A stretch of DNA of 16,845 nucleotides. It comes from Methanocorpusculum sp. (lineage in GTDB: Archaea > Halobacteriota > Methanomicrobia > Methanomicrobiales > Methanocorpusculaceae). The DNA is taken from assembly GCA_030539595.1 (NCBI GenBank), contig JAUNXW010000014.1, positions 1 to 16,845 of the forward strand, given 5' to 3'. The number at the start of each line of letters is the position of its first letter. Within the stretch, counting starts at the first letter, position 1. The notes below the pieces were generated by a model. The model was given only the letters and a program-made list of their open reading frames with translations. It had not been told where the DNA came from and made no database searches. Position numbers and translations under genes: made by a program. Below are positions 6,374-14,114 of this stretch, in pieces.

Positions 6374-8112
6374 TTCACCACCACTAAAACGTCGCCGCTT
6401 TGGACTACGGCTCCGTTTTCGACAAATATTTCAGTGACTGTGCCGTCAACCGGGCTGACAACAGGGTTTTCCATTTTCATAGCTTCGAGGACTAAAAGAG
6501 TGTCGCCTGCGGCAACTTTCTGACCTGCCTGAACTTTAATGTCGAGAACCATTCCCTGAATGCTGCTCTTGACACCGCCCGGGACATCTCCTCTTTTGTG
6601 TCTGTCGCCGCCTGCAGCCTCAACTGAATTTACAACCGATTCGCCTTCAATCGAAAGAATTCTGACTGCATAGATTTCTCCGTCAACTTCGACTTCCATC
6701 GAGCGCGGAATTTCGAAATCCTCTGAACCGGCTGAAGCCGGTGCTGTCGGTTTTGCGGAAGGCAGAACTTCGGGTTTTTTCTCTCCTTTGAGGAAAGCCG
6801 GAGCGATTGCGGGGTAGAGAATGTATGTGAGAACATCCTCTTCTTTTTTGATAAGCCCCTGCGACTCCGCGTCGGTCTTCATCTTGTCGTAAATTGGCTC
6901 AAGAGTATCTGCAGGTCTGCATGTAATCCTCTTTTCGCCGCCTATGATTTCTTTGATGATTCTATCGGAGAGTTCTTTCGGACTCTTGCCGTAAAGACCT
7001 TTGACGTAGTCTCTTACTTCGTTTGTGACTGTCTTGTATCTGCCTCCCATTAATACGTTTAAGACTGCCTGCGTCCCTACAATCTGTGAGGTGGGGGTTA
7101 CAAGCGGCGGGTAACCGAGGTCTTCTCTTACGCGCGGAATTTCTTTTAAGACGTCATCCATTCTGTCAAGAGCGTTCTGCTCTTTGAGCTGCGAGACAAG
7201 GTTTGAAATCATTCCGCCGGGGAGCTGATAGACTAAGACGTCTGAGTCGATTCTTACTGAAATAGGGTCGATAATGCAGTCGTATTTGCATCTGATGTCG
7301 ACAGCCGTGTTTTTAACAAGTCTGAGTTTCGCAAGAGAAATTCCCGTGTCTCTTGCAGTTCCCGCAAGCGAGGCAACTATACTTTCAGTTGCGGGCTGGC
7401 TTGTTCCGCCCGCAAACGGCGACATTGCTGTGTCGAGTATATCGACACCCGCTTCGATTGCTGCCTGATAACTCATGGGAGCAATACCGCTTGTTGAGTG
7501 GGTATGAAGTCCTATGGGTATGTCGATTCTTTCTTTGATTCCCGTAATCAGTTCGCGTGACGCTTCGGGCATAATTAAGCCAGCCATGTCTTTTATTGTT
7601 ATTGAATTGCAGCCGAGGCTGTAGAGTTCTTCTGCGAAGTCTACGAAGCCTTTGATTGTGTGAACGGGGCTTGTTGTATATGATATTGTGCCCTGAAGGT
7701 GTTTTCCGTTGTCGAGGACTGCTTTCATCGAACTCTTCATGTTTCGGACATCGTTGAGCGCGTCAAATATTCTGAAAATGTCGATGCCGTTTTTAGCGGA
7801 GGCTTCAACGAATTTGTTTACGACGTCGTCTGGGTAGTGTCTGTATCCGACCAAGTTCTGACCGCGAAGAAGCATTTGAACTGGTGTTTTGACGAAAATA
7901 GATTTAAGGGTTCTCAGGCGTTCCCATGGGTCATCGTTTAGGTAGCGGATGCACGTATCAAACGTTGCGCCCCCCCATGCTTCTACTGACCAGAATCCTA
8001 CCTTCTCCATCTCCTTTGCGAGTTCCAGCATGTCTTCCGTGCGCATTCTCGTCGCAGCGAGAGACTGGTGGGCATCTCTTAGGGTGGTGTCCGTAATATA
8101 TAATTTTGACAT
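6370..8112 (-). CDS. pycB: Pyruvate carboxylase subunit B (carboxyltransferase and biotin carrier)
   Basis: A protein of about 580 residues that moves the carboxyl group from biotin to pyruvate. The N-terminal TIM barrel has the metal and substrate signature DTTLRDAHQS (8-17), the carboxylatable lysine in TIKDMAG (K174), and the metal ligands in HTHSTSG (H203, H205). After the PYC_OADA-like middle region comes an Ala/Pro linker (PSAKPTAPASAGSE) and a biotinyl domain with LEAMKMENP, where K546 carries biotin. The start at 8112 is preferred over an in-frame GTG at 8121, because AAGGTG at 8121-8126 is a Shine-Dalgarno sequence 8 bases from 8112 and overlaps the GTG. The gene leads a pycB-pycA operon. 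In methanogens this enzyme feeds the incomplete TCA pathway. Oxaloacetate decarboxylase alpha subunit is a close relative, but no beta or gamma subunits are seen. Confidence 0.95.
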   Translation of the reverse strand: MSKLYITDTTLRDAHQSLAATRMRTEDMLELAKEMEKVGFWSVEAWGGATFDTCIRYLNDDPWERLRTLKSIFVKTPVQMLLRGQNLVGYRHYPDDVVNKFVEASAKNGIDIFRIFDALNDVRNMKSSMKAVLDNGKHLQGTISYTTSPVHTIKGFVDFAEELYSLGCNSITIKDMAGLIMPEASRELITGIKERIDIPIGLHTHSTSGIAPMSYQAAIEAGVDILDTAMSPFAGGTSQPATESIVASLAGTARDTGISLAKLRLVKNTAVDIRCKYDCIIDPISVRIDSDVLVYQLPGGMISNLVSQLKEQNALDRMDDVLKEIPRVREDLGYPPLVTPTSQIVGTQAVLNVLMGGRYKTVTNEVRDYVKGLYGKSPKELSDRIIKEIIGGEKRITCRPADTLEPIYDKMKTDAESQGLIKKEEDVLTYILYPAIAPAFLKGEKKPEVLPSAKPTAPASAGSEDFEIPRSMEVEVDGEIYAVRILSIEGESVVNSVEAAGGDRHKRGDVPGGVKSSIQGMVLDIKVQAGQKVAAGDTLLVLEAMKMENPVVSPVDGTVTEIFVENGAVVQSGDVLVVVK

Positions 8113-8200
8113 CTTTATCACACCTTGTTTTTGATTATCTAAACCTAAATTATTTTGGATTCAATGGTTAAAAAGGTAAGCACTTGGATACTTTTCAATA

Positions 8201-8430
8201 TGAGTTTGTCCAATCGTGAAAAAAATCTGTTGGACAAGATTTTGATGATGAGATTGTTGCTGGCTCTTCTTTGGTTTTATGAAAAAATAAAACCGCGAAC
8301 GCAAATAAAAAATTTGCTTGGCTAAGACGTAGATCTTTAGGTCTCTCAGTCGAGCAAGTTGAAGACTTGCGACGTTCTCTCGTAACATAGTTTTGAAGAT
8401 CAACAAATCACAATCTCACAATAAATTCCC
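8201..8430 (-). repeat. Dispersed intergenic repeat, copy C, with a hairpin insert
   Basis: The head (8201-8241) has perfect 8-bp arms, TTGTCCAA at 8206-8213 and TTGGACAA at 8230-8237, with 16 bases between. The tail TCAACAAATCACAA at 8400-8413 matches copy A exactly. Between them are about 130 bases absent from copies A and B, made of several hairpins described separately. The element fills most of the 366-bp divergent gap between pycB and the RmuC-like gene; no convincing gene is seen there. The strand is set so that the head points to pycB, 89 bp from its ATG. The right-hand inverted end of copy B was not found. Confidence 0.65.
8273..8370. other. Chain of four short hairpins inside repeat copy C
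   Basis: Four inverted repeats follow one another: GGTTTTAT/ATAAAACC (8273-8280 with 8287-8294, loop GAAAAA), GCAAAT/ATTTGC (8301-8306 with 8312-8317, loop AAAAA), AGATC/GGTCT with one wobble pair (8331-8335 with 8340-8344), and GCAAGT/ACTTGC (8354-8359 with 8365-8370, loop TGAAG). This could be a structured RNA or a second repeat inserted in the first. Transcription is not shown. Confidence 0.4.
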
Positions 8431-8444
8431 GCACTCTTACACAA

Positions 8445-8453
8445 TAATTATAT
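8445..8453 (+). promoter_or_regulatory. TATA-like box of the RmuC-like gene
   Basis: TAATTATAT, with its core centred about 29 bases before the ATG at 8479. No Shine-Dalgarno sequence precedes that start. Confidence 0.4.
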
Positions 8454-8478
8454 CCGCTCCGCTCAAAAAGAATTATCA

Positions 8479-9864
8479 ATGACAGACTCCTCTCCTCTGA
8501 ATGATTTTTTCGGAGCAATAAAATCCGCAGGACTTTTCAAAAGAATCTTTTGCTGGAAAAAAATACTCGGTAAATTAATCGGCGCGGAAACTGAATATTT
8601 TCTTCTGAAAACGGAAAGAGAAAAAATCTCAGACCTCGAATACAAAAATCAGGCACTCAGCGAAAATAATCTCACACAGAAAATAGAACTCGAAAAACTC
8701 ATCGGGCAGAAAAACACAGACACGGAAAAAATAAAATCCCTTGAATCCAGAAATCTCACACTCACAGAAGACCTCATCTGCTCACGCGAACTTCTTGCCG
8801 GAGAAAACGAACGTGCCAAAAACTTATCGGAAAAATACACATACGCAAGCGCTGAACTCGAAAAAATCACAATTGAATACAACAAAATCAACGAAAAACT
8901 CCTCACACTAAGCGGAGAACGCAAACTCGAAAACGACAGATACCTTGAACTCAGAAAAGAACACGAAAATACCGTGCGCGAACTCAGCGAAACAAAAGAA
9001 CAGGCAGCAGCAGAAGAAAGTATCCGCGAAGAAAGAACCAAAAACTACGAAAGAAACGTAGAAAACCTCAACGTCCTTGTTGAACAGCTCGAAAAAGACC
9101 GCAGAGCAATTGCAGAAAAACTCAAAGCCGACTTCGAAGAACACCAAAAAGAACTCGAAGCCTCATGGAAAACCCACGAATCAGATGTCTCGGAAACAAT
9201 TCGAAACATCTGCAAAAAATATGATTTTGTCTGGTGCGACAAATCAGAATACCCGAATAAAGGAGTCCCAGACAACGTAGTAATGATAGGCGGTCTTTAC
9301 ACTGTCTTCGACGCAAAAAGCCCGAAAAACCCCGAAGAGCTTGATAACTTCCCGCAGTATTTGAAATCTCAGGCTGAGGCGATGAGCAAATACTGTAAAT
9401 TCGAAAACGTCAGAAAAGACGCTTTCCTTGTAGTTCCATCAAGCACTCTGGATATTTTAACATCCTACTGCTATGACCTTGCTGAATACACCGTTTATGT
9501 AATAACTCCCGAATCTGTTCTGCCCATTATGCAGATACTCAAGCTCATTGAAAACTATGAATTCGCCGAGCAGCTCAGCCCCGAAGACAAAGATAAACTC
9601 TGCAGATTTATCGGAAAACTCTCGCACACGACCAAAAGAAAAATCCAGATTGATACATACTTTGCAAAAGAGCTTATCTCAGCGCTCAGAGAAATCGACA
9701 GCCTTCCCGAAGAATTCGCAAACGAAGTCGAAGGCTACGAACAGAAAGCGAAACTCAATCCGCCTATGGAAAAACGTGCCAAGACAATTTCAGTTTCAGA
9801 CATCGAGTCTGATGTCAGGCGCGTGGAAAACGAAATTGTCGGCTGGTCTGTAGTAAATGATTGA
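8479..9864 (+). CDS. RmuC-like coiled-coil protein with a PD-(D/E)xK-type nuclease core
   Basis: A 461-residue protein. Residues about 45-235 form a long charged coiled coil, rich in Glu, Lys, Leu and Asn. The following domain has P264-D265 and, after a strand, FDAKSP with D278 and K280. This is the PD...DxK arrangement of restriction-endonuclease-like folds, in the position where RmuC has its conserved DxK. Further RmuC-like features are LVVPSSTLDILTS (317-329) and VYVITPESVLPIMQILKLI (339-357), which parallel the RmuC segments reading 'FVP...' and 'VSPSTLLATLR'. RmuC limits recombination or inversion at repeats in bacteria. The N-terminus is not clearly a membrane anchor, unlike bacterial RmuC. 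The coding strand is unusually A-rich. The TPR gene follows after 32 bases. No longer homology can be tested here. Confidence 0.6.
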   Translation: MTDSSPLNDFFGAIKSAGLFKRIFCWKKILGKLIGAETEYFLLKTEREKISDLEYKNQALSENNLTQKIELEKLIGQKNTDTEKIKSLESRNLTLTEDLICSRELLAGENERAKNLSEKYTYASAELEKITIEYNKINEKLLTLSGERKLENDRYLELRKEHENTVRELSETKEQAAAEESIREERTKNYERNVENLNVLVEQLEKDRRAIAEKLKADFEEHQKELEASWKTHESDVSETIRNICKKYDFVWCDKSEYPNKGVPDNVVMIGGLYTVFDAKSPKNPEELDNFPQYLKSQAEAMSKYCKFENVRKDAFLVVPSSTLDILTSYCYDLAEYTVYVITPESVLPIMQILKLIENYEFAEQLSPEDKDKLCRFIGKLSHTTKRKIQIDTYFAKELISALREIDSLPEEFANEVEGYEQKAKLNPPMEKRAKTISVSDIESDVRRVENEIVGWSVVND

Positions 9865-9896
9865 GTTCATCTTCTTGCGCGTCCAATAAAATAGAA

Positions 9897-10835
9897 ATGG
9901 GATTATTCGGCAGGAAAAAAGAAAACAAGGGAGAGCCAAACAGTGCGGCGGAGGCTGCGATGTGGTTTTCGAAAGCTTCGCAGAATCTTAAACTGAATCA
10001 ATACGGCGCGGCTTTGGAATGTTTCAATAAGGTTACAGAACTTGACCCGTCAAATCCTGCCGCTTGGCACGAGAAAGGTAGAATTTATGCGATTCTGAAG
10101 AAGGAAGCGCAGTCAATGAACTGCTACGATAAGGCTATTGAGCTTCGCCCCGATTCTGCGGTTTACTATCACAACAAAGGGGACGCTCTTGTTTCTTTTA
10201 AGAAATTTGATGAGGCGGATGAGTGTTTTGAAAAAGCCCTCTCGCTTGCGCCGGAAGATGTTATTTATCTGACAAGTCATGCGGCTATGCTTGCGATGGC
10301 TAAAAAATACCGCGAGGCTGATGAGGTTATGAAAAAAGTCTGCGAGATAGAACCGCTTGCGCCGGAGCACTGGTTTAATCGTGCGAATTATTTATGTGAG
10401 GCGGGAGAGTTTGAAAGCGCCGCAGCTTTTTATCGAACGACAGTAGAAATTGCTCCGGGGCACGCTGTGAGCCAGTTTAACTGCGGGAACTGTCTGTCTA
10501 AAATAGGAAAATACGAGGAGGCTGTTTTTTATTATGATAAAGCCCTGAAATACGAACGTTCGATGACCGGCGCGATGAATAATAAAGGTCTTGCTTTAAG
10601 TTGTCTGGGTAAACACGATGCGGCTTATGACTGTTTCAGGCGTGTTCTGATTGCCCTGCCCAAAGATGCCGATGCGTGGTACAATAAGGGTTATGAGCTG
10701 CTGATGCTTGAAAGATACAGCGAGGCGGTTAATGCTTTTGACTGTGCTTTGTCTTATGCGGATGCGGATAACCGCGAGTTAATAGAAAAAGCCCGCGAGA
10801 AAAAACAGGAAGCGGTTTCAAAAAATATTGGGTGA
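9897..10835 (+). CDS. Tetratricopeptide repeat protein
   Basis: A 312-residue protein made almost entirely of about eight 34-residue TPR units, from residue 21 to about 290. Each carries the usual pattern (for example AAWHEKGRIYAILKK and VYYHNKGDALVSFKKF, with recurring NKG, A-x-x-C/A-F and ALxLxP). TPR arrays bind partner proteins. The N-terminus MGLFGRKKEN is short and basic, with no signal peptide. I start it at the ATG at 9897; an upstream TTG at 9861 keeps the frame but overlaps the previous stop and adds 12 residues without TPR character. It follows the RmuC-like gene by 32 bases and may be co-transcribed. The partner is unknown. Confidence 0.85.
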   Translation: MGLFGRKKENKGEPNSAAEAAMWFSKASQNLKLNQYGAALECFNKVTELDPSNPAAWHEKGRIYAILKKEAQSMNCYDKAIELRPDSAVYYHNKGDALVSFKKFDEADECFEKALSLAPEDVIYLTSHAAMLAMAKKYREADEVMKKVCEIEPLAPEHWFNRANYLCEAGEFESAAAFYRTTVEIAPGHAVSQFNCGNCLSKIGKYEEAVFYYDKALKYERSMTGAMNNKGLALSCLGKHDAAYDCFRRVLIALPKDADAWYNKGYELLMLERYSEAVNAFDCALSYADADNRELIEKAREKKQEAVSKNIG

Positions 10836-10846
10836 GAGGATTAGGA

Positions 10847-10852
10847 TTTTTT
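10847..10852 (+). terminator. Oligo-T run after the TPR gene
   Basis: Six T, 11 bases past the stop codon, consistent with an archaeal terminator for the RmuC-like/TPR unit. Confidence 0.4.
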
Positions 10853-10864
10853 CAATATTTAATA

Positions 10865-10929
10865 CAGGATATAATTAATTGTTGTCTGGTGATTTTTTAG
10901 TGTCTTGATGTATCCTGCACTGAAAAATC
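10865..10929 (+). other. Long stem-loop with possible pseudoknot upstream of ftsY
   Basis: GATTTTTTAGTG (10891-10902) pairs with CACTGAAAAATC (10918-10929) over 12 bp with one G-U pair and a 15-base loop. The loop ends in TATCCTG (10911-10917), which is perfectly complementary to the upstream CAGGATA (10865-10871), so a pseudoknot could form. It may be a structured RNA or terminator, or a relic of a repeat. Nothing is known of its expression. Confidence 0.4.
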
Positions 10930-10937
10930 CATCCGGA

Positions 10938-10978
10938 AATTTTATCCAACGGATTCACATAACGATTGGACAAACTCA
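10938..10978 (+). repeat. Dispersed intergenic repeat, copy D (head)
   Basis: Inverse orientation to copies A-C on the plus strand. Arms TTATCCAA (10942-10949, one mismatch) and TTGGACAA (10966-10973) flank 16 bases, and the element ends in the same ACTCA as copy B's right end. It lies 57 bp before the ftsY ATG and points to it. The longer body shared by A and B is not clear here. Confidence 0.75.
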
Positions 10979-10996
10979 AACTCAGCCCCTCTTGAT

Positions 10997-11016
10997 GGAG
11001 GTGACTTTATACCTCC
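10997..11016 (+). promoter_or_regulatory. ftsY TATA-like box inside an inverted repeat
   Basis: TTTATA at 11006-11011 is centred 27-28 bases before the ftsY ATG, which predicts a leaderless mRNA. It sits between the arms GGAGGT (10997-11002) and ACCTCC (11011-11016), a perfect 6-bp inverted repeat that could be an operator. GGAGGT is too far from the ATG (33 bases) to act as its Shine-Dalgarno sequence. Confidence 0.5.
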
Positions 11017-11035
11017 TCAGACAAATACTTATACA

Positions 11036-12064
11036 ATGTTTGAAGGACTCAAGAAAAAATTAGGGATAGGCAAAAATAAAACCGAGGAGATAAAACCTGC
11101 CGAACCCGAAACAAAAACAGAAGTGCAGGTTCAGGCTCACGCGGAAATAACAGAACCAGAAGAAGAAAAAACAATCGGAGTACTCGGCAAACTCAAAGCG
11201 CTTGTAATAGACCATGAAGTAACTCTGTCCGAGAAAAAAATAGATGACGCACTCTTTGATTTACAGATGGTTCTTCTCGAATCCGACGTAGCCTTCCCCG
11301 TCGCAGAAGCAATAACCAAAAATATGAAAGAAGAACTCATTGGAACAAGCCGCAAAATAAGCACCTCCGCCGATAAAGTCGTAGAAGACGCCCTCAAACA
11401 CTCAATAGAAAAAGTTCTCGGCAACGGATTTGACCTCGTCGCATACATAAAATCCCATGACAAGCCAGTAAAAATATTATTCACGGGCGTCAACGGCACT
11501 GGAAAAACAACTTCTGTCGCAAAAATAGCAAGCTACCTCACATCCCAAGGTCTGTCTGTAGTTGTTGGAGCTGGCGACACATTCAGAGCCGGAGCAATTG
11601 AGCAGATAAGGGTTCACTGCGAAAGAATTGGAGTAAAACTCATAGCTCATCAGGAAGGAGCAGACCCGTCAGCTGTTCTTTTCGACACAATAGAATACGC
11701 AAAAGCTCACGGAACAGACGTAGTTCTGGCGGATTCCGCTGGCAGATTCCATAACCGCGTAAACTTAATGAATCAGCTCGAAAAAATCAAACGCGTGATG
11801 AAACCCGACCTTGTCTTCTATGTTGATGAAGCTGTTGCCGGAAACGACGCAGTCGTCAGAGCGGAAGAATTTGAAAAAACTGTATCGACCGACGGCGTCA
11901 TCTTAACAAAAGTAGACATGGATCCAAAAGGCGGAGCGGCAATTTCAATAGCATACACAATAGGAAAACCTCTTGTTTTCCTCGGTGTGGGTCAGGAATA
12001 CACCGATATGAAACCGTTTACCCCATCACTTATAATTGATGAAATCTTTGGGAGGGACGAATAA
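11036..12064 (+). CDS. ftsY: Signal recognition particle receptor FtsY
   Basis: A 342-residue SRP-type GTPase that docks SRP-ribosome complexes at the membrane. It begins with a basic MFEGLKKKLGIGKNK and an acidic region to about residue 46 (the A domain), then a helical N domain (about 48-140). The G domain has the P-loop GVNGTGKT (151-158), DTFRAGAIEQ (181-190), G3 DSAGR (233-237; the usual DTAGR with Ser for Thr), and G4 TKVD (291-294). The C-terminal GVGQEYTDMKPF is the normal closing motif of FtsY. Its TAA overlaps the srp54 ATG by one base. Many euryarchaea have a prefoldin alpha gene just upstream; here there is a TPR gene and a 200-bp gap instead. Length is typical for archaea. Confidence 0.96.
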   Translation: MFEGLKKKLGIGKNKTEEIKPAEPETKTEVQVQAHAEITEPEEEKTIGVLGKLKALVIDHEVTLSEKKIDDALFDLQMVLLESDVAFPVAEAITKNMKEELIGTSRKISTSADKVVEDALKHSIEKVLGNGFDLVAYIKSHDKPVKILFTGVNGTGKTTSVAKIASYLTSQGLSVVVGAGDTFRAGAIEQIRVHCERIGVKLIAHQEGADPSAVLFDTIEYAKAHGTDVVLADSAGRFHNRVNLMNQLEKIKRVMKPDLVFYVDEAVAGNDAVVRAEEFEKTVSTDGVILTKVDMDPKGGAAISIAYTIGKPLVFLGVGQEYTDMKPFTPSLIIDEIFGRDE

Positions 12065-13410
12065 TGGCAGGACTTGAAGGATTATCCAACTCTCTTAAGG
12101 ATGCGATGAAAAAACTCGCTGGCAAGACAATCATCGACAGAAATGCGGTTGACGAACTCGTGCGTGATTTGCAAAGGGCGCTTCTGTCTTCTGATGTCAA
12201 CGTAAAACTTGTGATGCAGCTTTCGCAATCGATAAAAGCGAGAGCTCTTGCGGAAGACCTTCCAAAAGGCATCAACGCACGCGAACACGTTCTCAGAATT
12301 GTTTATCAGGAACTTGTAAATTTAGTCGGCAAGGAAGCTGAGTTCGCGCTTAAGCCGCAGAAGATTCTGATGGCAGGTCTTCAGGGTTCCGGTAAAACAA
12401 CCACGACCGGCAAACTTTGCAGATATTTCCAGCGCAAAGGTATGAAAGTCGCGGCAATAGGCGCGGACAATTTCAGACCCGGAGCTTTTGCACAGCTTGA
12501 AACCCTTTGTAAGAAAATCAATGTTCCCTGCTACGGCGACCCTGCGGAAAAGGACGCGGTAAAAATCGTAAAAGACGGACTTGCCAAACTTAAGGATGCA
12601 GAAGTTATCATAGTCGATACCGCAGGACGCCACGCTCTTGAAGATGACTTAATTGATGAAATCATGCAGGTCAACGAGTTCCTCAAACCCGACCACCGCT
12701 GGCTCGTAATTGATGCGGCAATTGGTCAGGCGGCTCGTGAGCAGGCTAAGAGGTTCAATGAGGCAATTGGAATTGACGGCGTTATCGTTACCAAGATGGA
12801 CGGAACTGCCAAAGGTGGAGGAGCTCTTTCCGCTGTTGCCGAAACAGATTCGGGAATTGTTTTCATAGGTAACGGAGAGACTATAGACGACCTTGAGAAA
12901 TTTGAGTCGAACGGGTTCATCTCAAGACTTCTTGGGATGGGAGACCTTAAGGCACTCGTCGAAAAAGCTGAGGAGAGCATCAACGCGGAAGACGTTGATG
13001 TCAATGCGATGCTTCGCGGAAAATTCAGCTTGAACGATATGTATAAGCAGCTTGAGGCGGTGCAGAAGATGGGACCTCTTAAGCACGTTATGTCTATGCT
13101 TCCGATGGGCGGGCTGAAAGTTTCCAATGAGCAGCTCGACGGGACAGCGGACAAAATGAAGAAGTTCAGAATAATTATGGATTCGATGACACCCGAAGAA
13201 CTCGACGACCCGTCGCTCATTAACACTTCGCGTATGATGAGAGCAGCGAAAGGTTCCGGTTCAACAATCGATGATGTCCGCGATTTGATGAAATATTATA
13301 AGATGATGCAAAAGACGCTGAAAGGTTTCCGCGGCAACAGAATGGCGATGGGAAAAATGATGAAGCAGATGCAGAAAGGCGGCGTTGGTCCGATGGGACC
13401 AATGGAATAA
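12064..13410 (+). CDS. srp54: Signal recognition particle 54 kDa protein
   Basis: A 448-residue Ffh/SRP54 protein that binds signal sequences and 7S RNA and pairs with FtsY as twin GTPases. The N domain covers about residues 1-90. The G domain has the P-loop GLQGSGKT (105-112), DNFRPGAF (135-142), DTAGR (185-189) and TKMD (243-246). The methionine-rich M domain runs from about 325 to the end, with the RNA-binding stretch around SLINTSRMMRAAKGSGSTIDDVRDL and a Met/Gly-rich tail (RMAMGKMMKQMQKGG). The start is well supported: GGAGGG at 12051-12056 lies 7 bases before the ATG inside the end of ftsY. The insertion DNFRPGAFAQLE departs slightly from the common DTYRPAA form. Size is normal. Confidence 0.96.
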   Translation: MAGLEGLSNSLKDAMKKLAGKTIIDRNAVDELVRDLQRALLSSDVNVKLVMQLSQSIKARALAEDLPKGINAREHVLRIVYQELVNLVGKEAEFALKPQKILMAGLQGSGKTTTTGKLCRYFQRKGMKVAAIGADNFRPGAFAQLETLCKKINVPCYGDPAEKDAVKIVKDGLAKLKDAEVIIVDTAGRHALEDDLIDEIMQVNEFLKPDHRWLVIDAAIGQAAREQAKRFNEAIGIDGVIVTKMDGTAKGGGALSAVAETDSGIVFIGNGETIDDLEKFESNGFISRLLGMGDLKALVEKAEESINAEDVDVNAMLRGKFSLNDMYKQLEAVQKMGPLKHVMSMLPMGGLKVSNEQLDGTADKMKKFRIIMDSMTPEELDDPSLINTSRMMRAAKGSGSTIDDVRDLMKYYKMMQKTLKGFRGNRMAMGKMMKQMQKGGVGPMGPME

Positions 13411-13424
13411 TTTTTCAAAATTTA
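13411..13424. terminator. Compact two-way terminator between srp54 and the lipoprotein gene
   Basis: The 14-base gap between the convergent stops holds TTTTT on the plus strand and TTTT on the minus strand. It could end transcription from both sides. Confidence 0.35.
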
Positions 13425-14069
13425 TTATCTCTCTTTAGTATATACGCATCCAAAGTTATCATAGAGATTTCCGTCGGCTTTAATCTCCCAGACAACAGAA
13501 TTGGAAACAACTATTGCGTATGAATTTTCATCCATTTTAAGCCATGAAACAATTGACGAGCCTTCTATTGTTTTGTCTTCTTTTAAATATTCAACAGTGC
13601 CCTTGCCGTCTTGAAACAATTCGAAATTAAGATAGCGTACGTCATTCTTTATTTCACGAGGATAGGTTGTCTTCCATTTGCCGATTATTCCTTTTGAAGA
13701 ATCGGCGTGCTCAAGAATTATATCATCAGCTAAAAACAAATCACTGTTGATTACCGCATGATTATCCGACGGGTGATAATTCAGGATAATAGGGGCGTAA
13801 TATGAGTGGTATATATTGTTTCCTTTGTTTTCCCACACAGCAGACATTCTGACAAATTCGTCATCCGATGTGTAGAGACTTTCTGATATTGTATGATTGA
13901 GACAGAAGGTTTCAACCATTTTTGTGTAGTGTGTTCCTGCAAGATTTGTGTATTCGCCCGAAACCCATGTTCCAATAATCGGGTCATTCAAACCATCAAG
14001 TCCGTTTATACAGCCGGCTGATACGGTAATCAGCAATATTATAGAAACAGCAGCAGCTATTTTTTTCAT
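13425..14069 (-). CDS. Uncharacterised lipoprotein with two related halves
   Basis: A 214-residue exported protein. The signal peptide MKKIAAAVSIILLITVSAGC ends in a lipobox (V-S-A-G-C20), so it is probably lipid-anchored outside the cell. The mature part appears to contain two similar beta-rich domains: one begins DPIIGTWVSGEY (about 29-40), the other KGIIGKWKTTYP (about 125-136). Both continue with alternating strand patterns like small lipocalin-type domains found in many methanogen surface proteins. Function is unknown. A TATA-like box centred at about 14096 is 27 bases before the ATG and no Shine-Dalgarno sequence is present, so the mRNA is probably leaderless. It converges on srp54 and lies 45 bases downstream of ogg, but has its own promoter. 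Confidence 0.8.
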   Translation of the reverse strand: MKKIAAAVSIILLITVSAGCINGLDGLNDPIIGTWVSGEYTNLAGTHYTKMVETFCLNHTISESLYTSDDEFVRMSAVWENKGNNIYHSYYAPIILNYHPSDNHAVINSDLFLADDIILEHADSSKGIIGKWKTTYPREIKNDVRYLNFELFQDGKGTVEYLKEDKTIEGSSIVSWLKMDENSYAIVVSNSVVWEIKADGNLYDNFGCVYTKER

Positions 14070-14091
14070 ATAGATTCTATGTGTGCTGATA

Positions 14092-14100
14092 AATTATAAT
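14092..14100 (-). promoter_or_regulatory. TATA-like box of the lipoprotein gene
   Basis: ATTATAATTT on the minus strand, centred 27-28 bases before the ATG at 14069. Confidence 0.5.
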
Positions 14101-14114
14101 GTTTGTCCCGAAAA

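Noticed and set aside
8113..8121. GTG start adding three residues to PycB
   Set aside because: The GTG overlaps the Shine-Dalgarno sequence that serves the ATG at 8112.
8243..8300. Possible C/D box sRNA starting at ATGATGA
   Set aside because: A C-box match is present, but no CTGA D box or C'/D' pair is found at suitable spacing.
8161..8406. An 81-codon minus-strand frame across repeat copy C
   Set aside because: It reads through the palindromic head and the hairpin insert, has an unusual composition, and lacks a Shine-Dalgarno sequence. It looks like translated repeat DNA. Similar frames at other copies with conserved protein sequence would change this view.
8649..9275. Long minus-strand frames opposite the RmuC-like gene
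   Set aside because: They are Ser/Phe-rich mirror frames of an A-rich coding strand, with no motif or start signal.
9861..9896. TTG start extending the TPR protein by 12 residues
   Set aside because: It overlaps the previous stop codon, and the added residues (Ser-rich) do not look like part of the protein; the ATG at 9897 gives a typical MGLFGRKK start.
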